A DNA stretch of 64,000 nucleotides from Planctomycetota bacterium. GTDB lineage: Bacteria; Planctomycetota; SZUA-567; H5-PLA8. Shown one piece after another: positions 8,362 to 17,529 of this stretch (positions are counted from its first letter, which is position 1; each line of letters begins with the position of its first letter). Both the position numbers and the translations under genes were made by a program. A model generated the notes under the pieces. The model saw only the letters and a list, made by a program, of their open reading frames with translations, was not told the DNA's origin and did not search any database. The DNA lies in assembly GCA_023150555.1 (NCBI GenBank), contig JAKLKQ010000017.1, forward strand, positions 48,070 through 112,069, read 5' to 3'.

Positions 8362-11136
8362 ATGCCGATCCTGAAGAAGCGAGCCTCCGCCATCCACCCC
8401 TCGCACGACCTGCTGCGCAGCACCAGCCAACCGCTGGACTTCTTCTTCCGGCCGCAGAGCGTCGCGATGGTCGGCGCCAGCGACCGCCAGGGCTCCGTCG
8501 GGCGCACGATCCTGCACAACCTGCTGACCACGCCCTTCGGCGGCACCGTCTACCCGGTTAACGCAAAGCGATCGAGCGTCCTGGGCGTCAAGGCCTATCC
8601 GTCCATCGCGAAGCTGCCCGAGACCGCAGACCTGGCGGTGATCGCCACCCCCGCGGCGACGGTGCCGGACGTGCTGAAGGAATGCGCCGACAACGGGGTG
8701 CCCGGCGCAGTGATCATCAGTGCGGGCTTTAAGGAAGTCGGCTCGGAAGGGGTGGAACTGGAACGCCGCTGCCTCGAGATCGCGCGCGGCGCGCGCATGC
8801 GGCTGGTCGGGCCCAACTGCCTGGGCGTGATGAACCCCATCGTGGGCTTCAACGCCACCTTCGCCGGCGCCATCGCGCGGCCGGGCAACGTGGGGTTCAT
8901 CAGCCAGAGCGGCGCGCTGTGCACCGCGGTGCTGGACTGGAGCCTGCGCGAGAACCTCGGCTTCAGCGCGTTCCTCTCCATCGGCTCGATGCTGGACGTC
9001 AACTGGGGCGACCTGATCTACCACCTCGGCGACGACCCCAACACCAAAAGCATCGTGATCTATATGGAGTCCGTCGGCGACGCGCGCGCTTTCTGTTCGG
9101 CCGCGCGCGAGGTGGCGCTCGCCAAGCCCATCATCATCATCAAGCCCGGGCGTACCGAGGCCGCCGCGCGCGCCGCGGCCAGCCACACCGGCGGCCTGGC
9201 CGGCAGCGACGCCGTGCTGCAGGCGGCCTTCCGCCGCTGCGGCGTGCTGCGCGTGGATACGCTGGAGGACCTCTTTTTCATGGCCGAGGCCGTCGGCAAG
9301 CAGCCGCTGCCGGCGGGCCCGCGCCTGACGATCCTCACCAACGCCGGCGGACCCGCGGTGCTGGCCACCGACGCGCTGACCGGCGACGGCGGGCAACTGG
9401 CGCCGCTGGACGAGAAGCTGCGCAAGACGCTCGACGGGTTCCTTCCGCCGCAGTGGAGCCGCGCCAATCCGATCGACATCCTCGGCGACGCGGGGCCCGA
9501 CCGCTACACGAAGGCGCTGGAGGCGCTGGCCGGAAACCCCGATAGCGACGGTACCCTGGTGGTCCTCAGCCCGCAGGGCATGACCGATCCGGCGCAGATC
9601 GCCACCGAGGTGGTGCGCTACGCCAAGCAGAGCACCAAGCCGGTGCTCGCGTGTTGGATGGGCGGGGGGCAGGTCGCCGAAGGCGAGGCGATCCTCAACA
9701 AGGCCGCGATCCCGACCTACCCCTTCCCCGACGGCGCCGCGAAGATGTTCAACCACCTCTGGCGCTACAGCTACAACCTGCGCGGCCTGTACGAGACGCC
9801 GGCGCTCGCCACCGAAGCCGACCACCTGGGCGCCGCGCACGCGCGAGCCGCAAAGCGTATCGCCAAGGCGCGCGCCGCGGGGCGCACGATCCTGACCGAG
9901 CACGAATCCAAGGCGCTGCTGGCCGACTACGGGCTTCCGGTGACGAAGACGACCGTCGCGGCCAGCGCCGCCGAGGCCGCCCAGGCGGCGCAGAAGACCG
10001 GCTACCCCGTCGTCGTCAAGCTGCACAGCCACACGCTGACGCACAAGACCGACGTGAAGGGCGTGCGCCTGAACCTGGGCAGCGCGAAGGAAGTGCGCGC
10101 CGCGTTCGAGGAGATGCGCAAGGCCGTGGCGAAGAAGGCCGGGCGCGAGCACTTCCAGGGCGTGACCGTGCAGCCGATGGTGCGCAGCGAAGGCTACGAA
10201 CTGATCCTGGGCTGCTCGCTGGACCCGCAGTTCGGCCCCGTGCTGCTCTTCGGCGCGGGCGGCACGCTGGTCGAAGTCTTCCGCGACCACGCGCTGGGCC
10301 TGCCGCCGCTGAACACCACCTTGGCGCGGCGCATGATCGAGCAGGCGCGCATCGCCACGGCGCTGAAAGGCGTGCGCGGGCGCAAGCCCGTCGACGCCGC
10401 CGCGCTGGAACATCTGCTGGTGCGCTTCAGCCAGTTCGTCTTGGGCCATCCCGAGATCAAGGAGATCGACATCAACCCGCTGCTGGCGGGCGCCGAACAG
10501 CTGCTGGTGCTCGACGCGCGCGTGGTGCTCCACGACGCGAAGACCGATCTTGCCGCGCTGCCCAAGTCCGCGATCCGGCCCTACCCGGCTCAATACGTCA
10601 AGACGATCAAGGCGCGCGACGGCCAGCGCCTTACGCTGCGGCCCATCCGGCCGGAGGACGAACCGCTGATGGTCGCCTTCCACGGGACGCTCAGCGAACG
10701 CAGCGTCTACCTGCGCTACCTCGGCGCGCTGAAGCTCGACCGCCGCATCGAGCACCAGCGCCTCGCGCGGCTCTGCTTCATCGACTACGACCGCGAGATG
10801 GCGCTCGTCGCCGTGCGCGAGAGAACCCGCGGGCGCCAACCCGCCATCGCCGGCGTCGTGCGCCTCTCGGCCGTGTACGGTACGGGCGAGTCCGAGTTCG
10901 CGATGCTGATCGCCGACGAGTACCAGCGCCAGGGCCTGGGCACGCAGATGCTGCAGTCGGTGCTCGACATCGGCCGCGCCGAGGGCGTCCAGACCGTCAC
11001 CGCGACGATCATGAGGGAGAACGAAGGCATGCAGCAGGTCTGCCGCAAACTCGGCTTCGCGCTGCGCCCCGATCCCGACGACGCGCAGATCGTCAACGCC
11101 CGCATCGACCTCGCCCTGCCCACCGGGAAGAAGTAG
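8362..11136 (+). CDS. ADP-forming acyl-CoA synthetase fused to GNAT acetyltransferase (PatZ/AcdAB-GNAT type)
   Basis: 924 residues from the ATG at 8362 ([10 protein letters not shown]), preceded by AAGGA; an in-frame ATG at 8320 is less well placed. Domain order: CoA-binding Rossmann domain ([15 protein letters not shown]), succinyl-CoA-ligase-like domains with SQSGAL and the [13 protein letters not shown] loop whose His275 corresponds to the phosphohistidine of ADP-forming acetyl-CoA synthetases, ATP-grasp domain (residues about 500-730: [19 protein letters not shown]), and a C-terminal GNAT domain (about 750-924) with the acetyl-CoA motif RQGLGT. Known members either convert acyl-CoA plus ADP plus Pi to acid plus ATP or acetylate proteins. 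E. coli PatZ has lost the phosphohistidine; its retention here suggests working synthetase activity as well. Confidence 0.88.
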   Translation: MPILKKRASAIHPSHDLLRSTSQPLDFFFRPQSVAMVGASDRQGSVGRTILHNLLTTPFGGTVYPVNAKRSSVLGVKAYPSIAKLPETADLAVIATPAATVPDVLKECADNGVPGAVIISAGFKEVGSEGVELERRCLEIARGARMRLVGPNCLGVMNPIVGFNATFAGAIARPGNVGFISQSGALCTAVLDWSLRENLGFSAFLSIGSMLDVNWGDLIYHLGDDPNTKSIVIYMESVGDARAFCSAAREVALAKPIIIIKPGRTEAAARAAASHTGGLAGSDAVLQAAFRRCGVLRVDTLEDLFFMAEAVGKQPLPAGPRLTILTNAGGPAVLATDALTGDGGQLAPLDEKLRKTLDGFLPPQWSRANPIDILGDAGPDRYTKALEALAGNPDSDGTLVVLSPQGMTDPAQIATEVVRYAKQSTKPVLACWMGGGQVAEGEAILNKAAIPTYPFPDGAAKMFNHLWRYSYNLRGLYETPALATEADHLGAAHARAAKRIAKARAAGRTILTEHESKALLADYGLPVTKTTVAASAAEAAQAAQKTGYPVVVKLHSHTLTHKTDVKGVRLNLGSAKEVRAAFEEMRKAVAKKAGREHFQGVTVQPMVRSEGYELILGCSLDPQFGPVLLFGAGGTLVEVFRDHALGLPPLNTTLARRMIEQARIATALKGVRGRKPVDAAALEHLLVRFSQFVLGHPEIKEIDINPLLAGAEQLLVLDARVVLHDAKTDLAALPKSAIRPYPAQYVKTIKARDGQRLTLRPIRPEDEPLMVAFHGTLSERSVYLRYLGALKLDRRIEHQRLARLCFIDYDREMALVAVRERTRGRQPAIAGVVRLSAVYGTGESEFAMLIADEYQRQGLGTQMLQSVLDIGRAEGVQTVTATIMRENEGMQQVCRKLGFALRPDPDDAQIVNARIDLALPTGKK

Positions 11137-11137
11137 C

Positions 11138-11159
11138 CGCCTCCTTACATAAGGAGGCG
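11138..11159. repeat. 22-bp near-perfect palindrome between convergent genes
   Basis: Arms CGCCTCCTTA (11138-11147) and TAAGGAGGCG (11150-11159) are perfect reverse complements around a 2-nt centre. It begins 2 bp after the stop of the synthetase and ends 11 bp before the stop of the convergent aminopeptidase. No T-tract follows, so it is not a classical terminator. Each arm is a Shine-Dalgarno-like word that recurs at other gene boundaries in this window. Confidence 0.6.
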
Positions 11160-11170
11160 CCGGGGGCCGC

Positions 11171-12217
11171 TTACGCGCGCACCGCGTCCCGTAGCAGTTC
11201 GATGGGCAGCGCGTGCGCGGTGCGGCCTTCGAAGCCGCGCATCGTCTCCGCGGCGGTGAGCGCGTTCAGGATCGCCTCTTCGACGCTCTCGGCGGCGGCC
11301 TCGAAGAACGGGTCGAGCTTGTCGGAATGGACCATGCGCAGGTTGCCGACCGTCGGCCGGTCAAGCGGCACGTTGTTGCCGGTCGCGAAGCAGAGCAGAA
11401 AGTCGCCGCTGCCGTCGCAGGCGCCGCCGCCGCTGCGCGCCAGGCCCGCAGAACCGTGCTGCGCCATGCGCTGGCACTGCATGGGCATCAAGGGCGCGTC
11501 GGTGGCCAGCACGACAACGATCGAGTTCTTCGCAGGCGCGGACGGCCCGGCCAGCGGGACCTTGTCCGCGCCGATTTTCCGGCCCACCGGCACGCCGTCG
11601 ACGCGCAGTCCTTCGCGGCGTCCGTGGTTGGCCTGCACCAACGCGCCGACGGCGTACCGCGCGCCGTCGTGCTCGACCACGCGCGAGGCGGTGCCGATGC
11701 CGCCCTTGAACTGGTGGCAGAGCATCCCGGTGCCGCCGCCGACGTTGCCTTCGGCCACCGGCCCGCCCTTCGCATCCTTCAATGCGGCGTCGACGTGTTC
11801 CTTGCGGACGAGATTACGCTGGCGGCCGTTGAGCCACGTGTCCGAGGTCTCGCCGACGACGGGCAGGCCATAGTTGGGCGCGCTGTAGTGTTGCAGGGCT
11901 TCGTGCGCTACACCGACAGAGAACGTTCCGGTCAACGCGATCGCCGAGCAGAGCGTGCCGTGCGTCTCGAGCATGTGCGCGCCGGTCACTTCGCCGTGCC
12001 CGTTGAAGACGTGGAGCCCGGCGAAGGCATGGTTGTGCCAGATCCCGCCGTCGCGCGGCACGACGACCGTCACGCCGGTGCGCACGACGGCCGGAGCGTC
12101 CTCGACGACGGTGCAGTGGCCAACCCGCACGCCGGGGACGTCGGTGATGGCGTTGAGCGGGCCCGGGGGCAGGCGCCCGACGGTAACGCCCAGTTCTCGG
12201 ATGCGCGGCCGCTTCAT
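11171..12217 (-). CDS. DmpA/BapA-type N-terminal-nucleophile aminopeptidase (peptidase family S58)
   Basis: 348 residues from the ATG at 12217 (MKRPRIRELGVTVG), chosen because AAGGAG lies 8 nt upstream. Family hallmarks are present: PGPLNAITDVPGVRVGH near the N-terminus, GGGTGMLCHQFKGGIGTASR in the middle, and the KNSIVVVLATDAPLMP segment. In this family the precursor cuts itself before a Ser that becomes the nucleophile; here the predicted cut is between Asn231 and Ser232, as in BapA (DmpA uses Gly-Ser). Characterised members release N-terminal D-Ala or beta-amino acids from peptides and amides. No signal peptide is visible. It is convergent with the synthetase/GNAT gene. Confidence 0.88.
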   Translation of the reverse strand: MKRPRIRELGVTVGRLPPGPLNAITDVPGVRVGHCTVVEDAPAVVRTGVTVVVPRDGGIWHNHAFAGLHVFNGHGEVTGAHMLETHGTLCSAIALTGTFSVGVAHEALQHYSAPNYGLPVVGETSDTWLNGRQRNLVRKEHVDAALKDAKGGPVAEGNVGGGTGMLCHQFKGGIGTASRVVEHDGARYAVGALVQANHGRREGLRVDGVPVGRKIGADKVPLAGPSAPAKNSIVVVLATDAPLMPMQCQRMAQHGSAGLARSGGGACDGSGDFLLCFATGNNVPLDRPTVGNLRMVHSDKLDPFFEAAAESVEEAILNALTAAETMRGFEGRTAHALPIELLRDAVRA

Positions 12218-12902
12218 GGCGAGTCTCCTTTTCCGCAAAGTCTAGCGCGGCGTGCCACGCGGTCGAGGCCGGGGCGTGGAGCGGATTTCGGCGCGGAGGC
12301 CGGTCGGATTTCTTCCCGATCTCGGTTTCCCAGTTTCTAGTCTCCAGTATTCTGTTTTCAGTTTTGCCGTTTGCCGTTTTCAGTCCCTGGCCCCTCGCCT
12401 CTCTGCAATGGCCGTTGGTGTTGCATATGGCGCGCGGCGGTGCCTTTTCCTTTCACCGTTTTTCAGATTTTTTGGCTCATGCCTTCTTTCGTCGCTGCCT
12501 TCAGTTGCTCGCCCCTCGCCGCTCACCCCTCGCCCCTGGCCCCTGGAAATACGCAATGCGTATATTGCACGTGGCGCAGCACGTCGAGCACTGTAACGCA
12601 TCCACGATGTGCAATAATGTCGTAAGTCCAATGATTCCGTAGATTGTTCTTTGATGCACCTTGTTTGAAATGAGCAAAATTCGATACAAATCGCCATGTG
12701 CACTCCAGCACGTCGCGCAGCACCTAGTGATTCGCGAAATTTCGCGACTTCGCGAATTTTCTGGTCACGAGATTCCGTGAAATCGTTTTGCCTACTCGCG
12801 AAATCTCGCGACCGACGTTTTTCGTCACGACGCATGGTGCAACGTTCGACGCGCGTCAGAGCGTTTCGGCGCCGCGAGTGTCTCGCCGCCGAACCTGACC
12901 GG
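12218..12902. other. Non-coding palindrome-rich region, about 685 bp
   Basis: No credible gene. From 12320 to 12400 and 12505 to 12547 are decayed low-complexity runs (GTTTTCAGTTT-like and CCCCTCGCC-like units). At 12549-12563 is ATACGCA-A-TGCGTAT, a perfect inverted repeat. At 12732-12747 is the 16-bp perfect palindrome TCGCGAAATTTCGCGA, followed by TTCGCGAA (12749-12756) and a near copy TCGCGAAATCTCGCGA at 12796-12811, 64 bp after the first. A TCACG/CGTGA hairpin lies between them. Short open frames here look like chance products of the repeats. Confidence 0.55.
12732..12811. repeat. Paired 16-bp TCGCGAAATYTCGCGA palindromes
   Basis: Two 16-bp palindromes differing at one base occupy 12732-12747 (perfect) and 12796-12811 (one mismatch), with an additional TTCGCGAA at 12749-12756. 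Paired dyads at this spacing resemble protein-binding sites, but I know no matching regulator. They lie upstream of the remnant propeller gene. Confidence 0.5.
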
Positions 12903-13541
12903 CGTCATGCGCTGCCGGATCTGCGGACGCTCGGGGCGTTGCTGCAGCAGCATGCCGACGAGAACATCTACCTGCTCACCAACCCGACGCGCACCCCCGG
13001 CGGCAAGGAGATCCTGAATCCCAAGTCCGAGTGGCTGATGAAGTTACGCCCCGGAAAGGCGAAGGTCTACACGCTCGGCGACAGCGTGCCGGTGCCCTTG
13101 AAGAGGGAACAGGCGCCCAACGGCCCCGCCGACATGGCGGGCTTCTACCGAGGCACCTCGTGGGTGAAGGGCGCCGAGTGGCTCTACGGCGGCGTGGGGT
13201 ATTCCGGCGGGCGCTGCACGTGCTGGAACTCCCGGTTCGCCTTGGATTTCTACGCGCGCAGCATCGCGCCCGAGCCCAGCCACTTCAGCGTCGCGGTGCT
13301 CGACACTGCCGGCAACGTGATGGTGCGCATCGGGCGGCCGGGCAACGTCGAGGATGGCCGGCCGTTGGTGGCCGACCACGCGTTGCCCGCGGCGCATGGC
13401 ATCGGCGGAGACGAGACCGCACTGCTGCACGCCTGCTACGTGGCCGTCGACACCGACCGCCGCATCGCCTGCGTAAAGGTCGACTGCCAAACGCATTCCA
13501 AGGTGAGCCTGAAGGACGTGCCGGACCAGGCCATGGAGTAA
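12903..13541 (+). pseudogene. 3' remnant of an NHL-type propeller gene
   Basis: From about 12903 to the stop at 13541 the plus frame encodes a sequence clearly homologous to the C-terminal module of the propeller proteins at 36430-39210 and 44203-47829. Matching pieces in order are ENIYLLTNPTRTPGGKE, KGAEWLYGGVGYSGGRCTC, FALDFYARSIAPE, VLDTAGNVMVRIGRPGN, GIGGDETALLHA and VSLKDVPDQ. Signal peptide, FlgD-like domain and propeller are all missing. Upstream of 12903 the frame runs into Arg/Ser-rich translation of the palindrome region with no start signal. It most likely lost its 5' part. The remnant keeps the C-x-C motif and a sensible 3' end, so it may be recent. Confidence 0.7.
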
Positions 13542-13571
13542 GGCGCCGTCCGGGCACCGCTCCGTCGCAGC

Positions 13572-16328
13572 TCAACGCGCCCACTTTTTGCTGCCCGCCT
13601 TGCGTTTGAGTTCGACGTTCGTCTTGTAGACCAGGACGCCGCTGGCCGTGGTCACCTCGAGCGTGAACGGCAGCGTATGGCTGAGCGTCCCCGTCGACGA
13701 TGCTGGAATCCCCGTCCCCACAACCTCTTGCGTCACCAGACTGAAGGTCTTCTTGGCGTTGCTGATGGTTAGGCTTTTGATGACCGCGTTGACCGACGAA
13801 TCGGCGAGCTTGCTCGAGAACTTCACCATGCGGGTCTCCGGCGTGTCGCCCGTGATGACGAAGGCGTCCACCGGCACGACGATGGTTACGCCGCCGACGG
13901 TGACGGTGACGTCGCCGTTGGGATCTGCGGGGGCGGCGAACTCCGCCAAAGCCTTGCCCTTGGCGGAGACGGTGTAGCCCAGGCTCTTGCCTTCCGAAGC
14001 TTGGGTCTTCTCGGACTGGAAGACACCGTTTCGCGGCTGGCGCTTGGCGAAACTGAAACCGCCCGAAGCCTTTTTGCCGGGCGTACTTACGAACTCGGTG
14101 TCGATGGCCGTGGAGGCGTCCGGCGTAGTGGCTCCGGGAACGTTCACCGCTACCTTTACAATCCGGGGCTCGGTACCGGAATCGTCCGAGCGCCGGCCGA
14201 CGGTCGGCCCCAGGCGGATGCCACCCACTGCGATTTTGAACTGGCCTGTAGGCTTGAGCGTCTTCTTGATCCGCGCGGCCGGGTTGGTCGAGTTAAGGAC
14301 CAGCTGGTCCAGGTCGTCGTCGTTGACCGTCAAAGCAACGTCAACCAGGCTCACGTCGTCGGGCAGACCCGCCGGATTGAAGCGCCCGGACAGCGTAAGC
14401 TTATCGTTCTGGACGCCTTGCGCCGCCTTGGCGTGGTCGACGGTAACCTTCATGGATACGACCTCGAGGTCGACGTCGCCGACCTCATCGTTGCCGGCCA
14501 CGATCACCAACGGCATGGGATCGCTGGTCGCGCCGGCATCGGTCGTCACGGAGAGCTTGGCCGCATAGATTCCCGGCGTGTTGTAGGTCACGTCTAGCGT
14601 GTCGCCCGGCGCCGACACGTCGGTGACGCCGGAGCCGTCGCCCGGATCGAAGTGGTAGGTGACGATGTTCGAACCGTCGGTGGTGGTGGTTCCGGTGCCT
14701 TGCAGCTGGACGTCCAGCGGCGCGAGGCCCTCCGTCACGTCTGCGCCAAAGGCCACCACGGGCGACGGAGCGGACAGGGTCGCCAGGAAGACGTCCTGCA
14801 CGCCGTTGTTGTCGCCGCCTACCAAGTCCGTCGCAACACTGGCAAAGGCGAGGAACTTTCCGTCAGCGCTGATGCAGAGGTTGGCGGGCTGAGCGTCGTC
14901 GTTCGCCGTGGTCGTGGAATCACCCAGTTTGTGCGAGACCAGAGTGACCGCGTGGCTGGCGGGTGCGTAGATGAAGGTGTCGCGCTGTCCGTTGCTATCG
15001 GTGAACCCTAGGTTCGTGCCATTGCAGGAAAAGGCCACGCGGCTGCCGTCCTGATTGACCGACAACGTCCCAATGCAGACGCCGTTGGCCGTAAAGGTAT
15101 TCCCCAGCGTGCTGTGGCTGGCCAGGCCCAAGGTGCCGACGGTCCGATCAAAAATCACGCAGTCCAGACCTCCGTTGCCGTCGCTGAAGCCCATGTCCGT
15201 AGAGCCGGTTAAGAATACAGCCACGTTTCCGTCGCCGCTCAGGGCTGCATGCGCGAAGTCCACACCCTGGTTTGCTGTCGTGGTGGCAGAAACTCCGGTG
15301 CGGCTGGCCAGCTGCACCGTTCCGGCACCTCGGTCGAAAATGAAAAGGTCTGCTGCGGCGTTGGAATCCGTGAACCCCAGGTCCGTACCGTCGCTGAAGA
15401 ACAGAACGTAGCTACCGTCGTCGCTGACCAGTGGCCGGTACGAGTCATCGTTCGCAATCGTAGTACTGCTGGCCGAATTGCGGCTGACCAGTTGGAAGCT
15501 GTCGCCCACCCGGTCGTAGAGCACAACGTACGAAACGCCTCCACCTGTGGTAAAGCCCAGGTCCGTGGCGGTGGTGTCGAACGCGACGTAGTTCCCGTCC
15601 TTGCTGATCGAAGACACGACGCTTTGGAGGCCGATGTCCATGGCGGTGGTGGAATTGCCGGCCTTGTGGCTGACCAGGGTCAACGCCGCCGTACCGCTGT
15701 TGAACAGGAACAGGTCCTGCTGTGTATTGGTATCCGTGAATCCCAGGTTGGTGCCGTCGCAGGCGAAGAGCACGAAGGTTCCGTCGCCGCTTACCGAGGC
15801 GGGGAAAGGGCAGTTCCCGTTGGAGGCGGTTATCACGTCACCGCCGACATGGCTGCACACTTGCACGGTGTCGCTCAATCGGCTGTAGAGTAAGATATCC
15901 GTCTTGTTGTTGGTGTCGGTGGCACCAAAATTGGTCGCGTCGGTGGAAAAGACCACGAAATTCCCGTCGGCGCTGATCGAGGGGCTGAACGAGGCACCGT
16001 TGACCGAGGTATTGGGCTGTCCCGCGAGGTGGCTGACCAGCGAGATGGTCCCCGTCACCCGGTCGAACAGGAACACATCCGACGCGGAATTGTTGTCGTT
16101 TTGGCCGGCGAACAGATTCGCAGCCGTGCTGACGAATACGGTATATCGGCCGTCTTCGCTAACCATACTGGGCTGAAAATTTCCCAACACGTTGCTGGAT
16201 TCGCCCGCAACTGCACCTTCGGTAACGCGCTCGATCGTCACATCCAGTGCCAATGCCCCTGCCCCAGAAACCAACGCGGCCCAAAAAAACAACGCCACCT
16301 TGCGTATGATGACGCATCGCGAGTTCAT
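13572..16328 (-). CDS. Secreted TolB-like (PD40) eight-repeat protein with PKD domain
   Basis: 918 residues from the ATG at 16328 (MNSRCVIIRKVALFFWAALV), chosen because a signal peptide follows directly (cleavage near GALA-L); the Shine-Dalgarno site is weak. Residues about 40-500 contain eight copies of a unit of 45-60 residues: S-x-DG-x-x-V-x-F-x-(S/T)-x-(A/G)-T-(N/D)-LGF-x-D-(T/S)-N, then D-x-F-(L/I)-(F/Y)-DR and L-(V/A)-S-(H/R). This is the PD40/TolB-like propeller blade. A PKD-type Ig domain follows (FGADVTEGLAPLDVQLQGTG, then FDPGDGSG), then an Asp-rich beta domain to the end. It is likely an extracellular binding or adhesion protein. No catalytic domain is seen. Confidence 0.72.
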   Translation of the reverse strand: MNSRCVIIRKVALFFWAALVSGAGALALDVTIERVTEGAVAGESSNVLGNFQPSMVSEDGRYTVFVSTAANLFAGQNDNNSASDVFLFDRVTGTISLVSHLAGQPNTSVNGASFSPSISADGNFVVFSTDATNFGATDTNNKTDILLYSRLSDTVQVCSHVGGDVITASNGNCPFPASVSGDGTFVLFACDGTNLGFTDTNTQQDLFLFNSGTAALTLVSHKAGNSTTAMDIGLQSVVSSISKDGNYVAFDTTATDLGFTTGGGVSYVVLYDRVGDSFQLVSRNSASSTTIANDDSYRPLVSDDGSYVLFFSDGTDLGFTDSNAAADLFIFDRGAGTVQLASRTGVSATTTANQGVDFAHAALSGDGNVAVFLTGSTDMGFSDGNGGLDCVIFDRTVGTLGLASHSTLGNTFTANGVCIGTLSVNQDGSRVAFSCNGTNLGFTDSNGQRDTFIYAPASHAVTLVSHKLGDSTTTANDDAQPANLCISADGKFLAFASVATDLVGGDNNGVQDVFLATLSAPSPVVAFGADVTEGLAPLDVQLQGTGTTTTDGSNIVTYHFDPGDGSGVTDVSAPGDTLDVTYNTPGIYAAKLSVTTDAGATSDPMPLVIVAGNDEVGDVDLEVVSMKVTVDHAKAAQGVQNDKLTLSGRFNPAGLPDDVSLVDVALTVNDDDLDQLVLNSTNPAARIKKTLKPTGQFKIAVGGIRLGPTVGRRSDDSGTEPRIVKVAVNVPGATTPDASTAIDTEFVSTPGKKASGGFSFAKRQPRNGVFQSEKTQASEGKSLGYTVSAKGKALAEFAAPADPNGDVTVTVGGVTIVVPVDAFVITGDTPETRMVKFSSKLADSSVNAVIKSLTISNAKKTFSLVTQEVVGTGIPASSTGTLSHTLPFTLEVTTASGVLVYKTNVELKRKAGSKKWAR

Positions 16329-16691
16329 ATGTATTTCCCCAGGGAATGGTGTTTCCATTTCGGACACCTGGATGCTGGACGCCTGCGACCGCAGGTCGCC
16401 AGCCGACAAGGCGGTCTCGACGCCCTGCTAGACTAACCAGAAACAACCCGTGGATGGCCTATATATGCGGCGAAGTGTGCCTTGCAAGACTTTTCCAGAT
16501 GAGTTTGATTTAGGCTAATCGAAACAAAGACATGATCTTGCATGCGCCATCCGGCGGCTAATTGAACGTTATGGCAGCACGTCCTGCCATGCATTAGATT
16601 TCGAAATCGAAGCACGCGGCCATCAACATGCGCGCTGGCCGGGCCTTGCGTGGAGGCCTATAACCAGGCGATCGATCCTGGGAGATGACTG
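16329..16691. other. Divergent intergenic region, 363 bp, with dyads
   Basis: Gap between the TolB-like gene (minus) and the alpha/beta-hydrolase (plus). It contains the inverted repeat ATGGCAG-CACGTC-CTGCCAT at 16571-16590 and a perfect 12-bp palindrome GATTTCGAAATC at 16597-16608, adjacent to each other and about 85-120 bp upstream of the hydrolase start. These are candidate operator sites. A GGGAG Shine-Dalgarno site lies just before 16692. Confidence 0.45.
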
Positions 16692-17495
16692 ATGGCGGAA
16701 AAGCTATTCCTCTGGCCCGACGGCACGCCCGGCGCCCTGGGCGACGAATCCGAAGACCGCCCGACGCTGACACCCTATCTTCTGGAAGGCGAGAGCCTGT
16801 CTGCGTGTGTGATCGTCTGCCCCGGCGGCGGTTACGCCCGGCGCGCGCCGCACGAAAGCGAGCCCATCGCACGTTGGTTGAACTCGGTGGGCATCGCGGC
16901 GTGCGTGCTCGACTATCGCGTCGCGCCCTACCGGCATCCGCAGCCGCTCCACGATGTCCAGCGCGCCGTGCGCATCGTCCGCCAGCGCGCACAGGAATGG
17001 CGAATCGACCCACAGCGCGTGGGCGTGTTGGGCTTCAGCGCCGGCGGGCACCTGGCCGCCAGCGCCGCAACGCTCTTCGACGCCAGCGATCCCTCCGCAA
17101 CCGGCGCAGTCGCGCGCCAATCTTCGCGGCCCGACGCGGCGATCCTGTGCTATCCGGTGATCACGTTCAGCGGCGCATTCGCGCATTCCGGCAGCTGCAA
17201 GAATCTGCTGGGCGAGACCCCCGATCCAGAAAACATGCACAAGCTGAGCATGGAGAACGCGGTAACGGCGCAGACGCCGCCGGTCTTTCTTTGGCACACC
17301 AGCGACGACACCGCCGTCCCCGTCGAGAACGCGCTGGTCTTCGCACAGGCTCTGCGGCGGCACGGCGTGAAGTACGAGCTGCATGTCTTTCCCACAGGCC
17401 GCCACGGGCTGGGGCTGGCGGAGGATCAACCCGCCGTGCGGCAGTGGACGGAGTTGTGCGCGAACTGGCTGCGGGAGATCGGTTTCGCCGGGTAA
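16692..17495 (+). CDS. Alpha/beta-hydrolase, acetylesterase-like
   Basis: 267 residues, no signal peptide. The oxyanion-hole region is VIVCPGGGYARRAPHESEP, the nucleophile elbow is GFSAGGHLA with Ser at about residue 117, and the probable acid and base are in HTSDDTAVPVENA and GRHGLGLA. This combination is typical of the polysaccharide/xylan acetylesterase-like branch (BD-FAE, Aes). Members remove acetyl groups from sugars or hydrolyse small esters, which fits the glycan theme of the window. GGGAG precedes the ATG. It is convergent with the 864-residue propeller gene with a 34-bp gap. Confidence 0.78.
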   Translation: MAEKLFLWPDGTPGALGDESEDRPTLTPYLLEGESLSACVIVCPGGGYARRAPHESEPIARWLNSVGIAACVLDYRVAPYRHPQPLHDVQRAVRIVRQRAQEWRIDPQRVGVLGFSAGGHLAASAATLFDASDPSATGAVARQSSRPDAAILCYPVITFSGAFAHSGSCKNLLGETPDPENMHKLSMENAVTAQTPPVFLWHTSDDTAVPVENALVFAQALRRHGVKYELHVFPTGRHGLGLAEDQPAVRQWTELCANWLREIGFAG

Positions 17496-17529
17496 ATCTA
17501 GTGAGCTGGACGCAGGAAGCAGAATGTGT

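Noticed and set aside
8335..10839. 834-codon open frame antisense to the acyl-CoA synthetase gene
   Set aside because: Composition is His/Arg/Gln-rich and typical of the antisense frame of a GC-rich gene; the plus-strand product has complete family motifs.
12252..12835. Several short open frames in the palindrome-rich region
   Set aside because: They follow low-complexity repeats, overlap each other on both strands and lack ribosome sites or recognisable protein character.
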